Shown: piece by piece, positions 5,289 to 5,992 of the stretch
Numbering within the stretch: the first letter of the stretch is position 1
How the letters are laid out: the number at the start of each line of letters is the position of its first letter
NCBI GenBank assembly: GCA_002315205.1
Contig: DCGH01000070.1
Coordinates: 1-5,992, forward strand
Source of the DNA: Erysipelotrichaceae bacterium UBA1783
GTDB taxonomy: Bacteria; Bacillota_I; Bacilli_A; Erysipelotrichales; Erysipelotrichaceae
Direction of reading: 5' to 3'
DNA length: 5,992 bases
The notes under the pieces: generated by a model
Told to the model about the DNA's origin: nothing
Seen by the model: the letters and a program-made list of their open reading frames with translations, nothing else
Databases searched by the model: none
Program-made: the position numbers and the translations under genes

Positions 5289-5305
5289 TGGCAGCTTTTA
5301 TTATT
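5278..5305 (+). terminator. Attenuator terminator upstream of the substrate-binding protein gene
   Basis: AAGCTGCC (5278-5285) pairs perfectly with GGCAGCTT (5290-5297) around the loop AACT. It is followed by a T-rich tail, TTTTATTATT, overlapping the stem end (5296-5305). It lies between the leader ORF and the ribosome-binding site of the transporter gene (5320-5325). Confidence 0.85.
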
Positions 5306-5331
5306 AAGGATAGAAAGAGAGAGGGAAAAAT

Positions 5332-5992
5332 ATGAAAAAACTTATTGCTATCTTATTATCAATTTTAATGGTTGCATCTTTAGTAGGATGTACAAAACAA
5401 GAGGAAACTGGTGCCAAGTATAAGGTTGGTGTTTTACAGTTAGCTCAACACGTTGCATTAGATGCTGCAACTACTGGTTTCTGTAATGCATTAAAGGATG
5501 CATTCGGTGACGATGTTGATATTGAAGTATTAAATGCTTCTGGTGATGCAAACAATTGTGCGACAATTGCTTCTCAGTTTGTTGAAGCAGGTAAGGACTT
5601 AATTATGGCAAATGCTACTGCTGCTTTACAGAACTGTGCTTCAGCAACTAGCACAATTCCAGTAATTGGTACATCAATCACGGATTATGCTCAGGCTTTA
5701 GGTATTGAAAACTGGACAGGTGTTGTTGGTACAAACGTTTCTGGTGCTTCAGATTTAGCTCCATTAGATCAGCAGGCTGCAATGATTAAGGAATTATTCC
5801 CAGAGGCTAAGAAGGTTGCTTTATTATATTGTTCAAATGAAGCAAACTCAATTTACCAGTGTACTGAAATTGAAAAGTATCTAAATAATCTAGGTGTGGA
5901 GACAAAGTGGTTCTCATTCAATGAAACTTCTGCTTTAGCAAGTATTTGTGAACAGGCGTGTGAATATGCTGATGTTATTTATGTTCCAACAG
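5332..5992 (+). CDS. ABC transporter substrate-binding lipoprotein, TrpX/YtrF type (partial, 5' end)
   Basis: The first 220 codons are present and the frame is open to the window edge; about 100 more residues are expected. The N-terminus is a lipoprotein signal peptide: MKK, a hydrophobic core and the lipobox LVGC with the lipidated C20. The mature part matches the ABC_sub_bind (DUF534) family: KVGVLQLAQHVALD (about 35-48), LNASGDANNCATIASQFV, DLIMANATAALQ, IPVIGTSITD, VVGTNVSGASD, AALLYCS-type KKVALLYCSNEANS and DVIYVPT. Proteins of this family bind amino acids outside the membrane for an ABC importer; many Bacillota members are called TrpX because of tryptophan-type regulation. Here the Tyr/Phe leader upstream points instead to tyrosine and/or phenylalanine, which is inference. 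AGAGGG (5320-5325) lies six bases before the ATG. Permease and ATPase genes are expected just downstream. Cys is unusually frequent in the mature part (seven after C20). Confidence 0.9.
   Translation, partial: MKKLIAILLSILMVASLVGCTKQEETGAKYKVGVLQLAQHVALDAATTGFCNALKDAFGDDVDIEVLNASGDANNCATIASQFVEAGKDLIMANATAALQNCASATSTIPVIGTSITDYAQALGIENWTGVVGTNVSGASDLAPLDQQAAMIKELFPEAKKVALLYCSNEANSIYQCTEIEKYLNNLGVETKWFSFNETSALASICEQACEYADVIYVPT

Noticed and set aside
5161..5331. A T-box or other metabolite riboswitch upstream of the substrate-binding protein gene.
   Set aside because: No T-box motif or known riboswitch core is visible in about 170 bases; the region is accounted for by a short ORF and a terminator.

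Overview
The window looks like chromosomal DNA from a low-GC Gram-positive bacterium (Bacillota). It is AT-rich with A/T-ending codons, has AGGAGG-like Shine-Dalgarno sites before every gene, short U-tailed terminators and a lipoprotein signal peptide with a clear lipobox. The gene content and codon style would suit an anaerobic gut lineage such as the Erysipelotrichia, but no marker gene fixes the taxon. Nothing points to mobile DNA, phage or CRISPR.

Left part (1-2571). The window opens in the 3' end of an oligopeptide ABC transporter ATPase (oppF-like). A small membrane protein gene (DUF3899-like) converges on it and overlaps it by 12 bp. The oppF-side terminator hairpin lies inside that convergent coding region. 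A divergent promoter region (about 634-758) then drives a two-gene operon: a NimA-like flavin split-barrel protein and a metal-dependent amidohydrolase, closed by a strong terminator.

Right part (2572-5992). This holds the most notable content: two consecutive transcription units that each begin with what looks like a leader-peptide attenuator. The first has a TTGACA promoter, a 20-codon leader ORF with six Ser codons, a predicted antiterminator and an intrinsic terminator directly before serC-serA, the first two enzymes of serine biosynthesis. The second has another TTGACA promoter, an 18-codon leader ORF with five Tyr and three Phe codons, a predicted antiterminator and a GC-rich terminator directly before a TrpX-type ABC-transporter substrate-binding lipoprotein, which runs off the window. 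The codon bias of each leader fits the gene it precedes: serine for serine synthesis, aromatic amino acids for a transporter family known for aromatic amino acids.

Together these suggest that this organism senses Ser-tRNA and Tyr/Phe-tRNA charging through ribosome stalling on leader peptides. In Bacillota that job is more usually done by T-box RNAs, and neither leader shows T-box hallmarks. SerA also has a C-terminal ACT domain with the serine-binding residues, so the serine pathway would be controlled by both attenuation and feedback inhibition.
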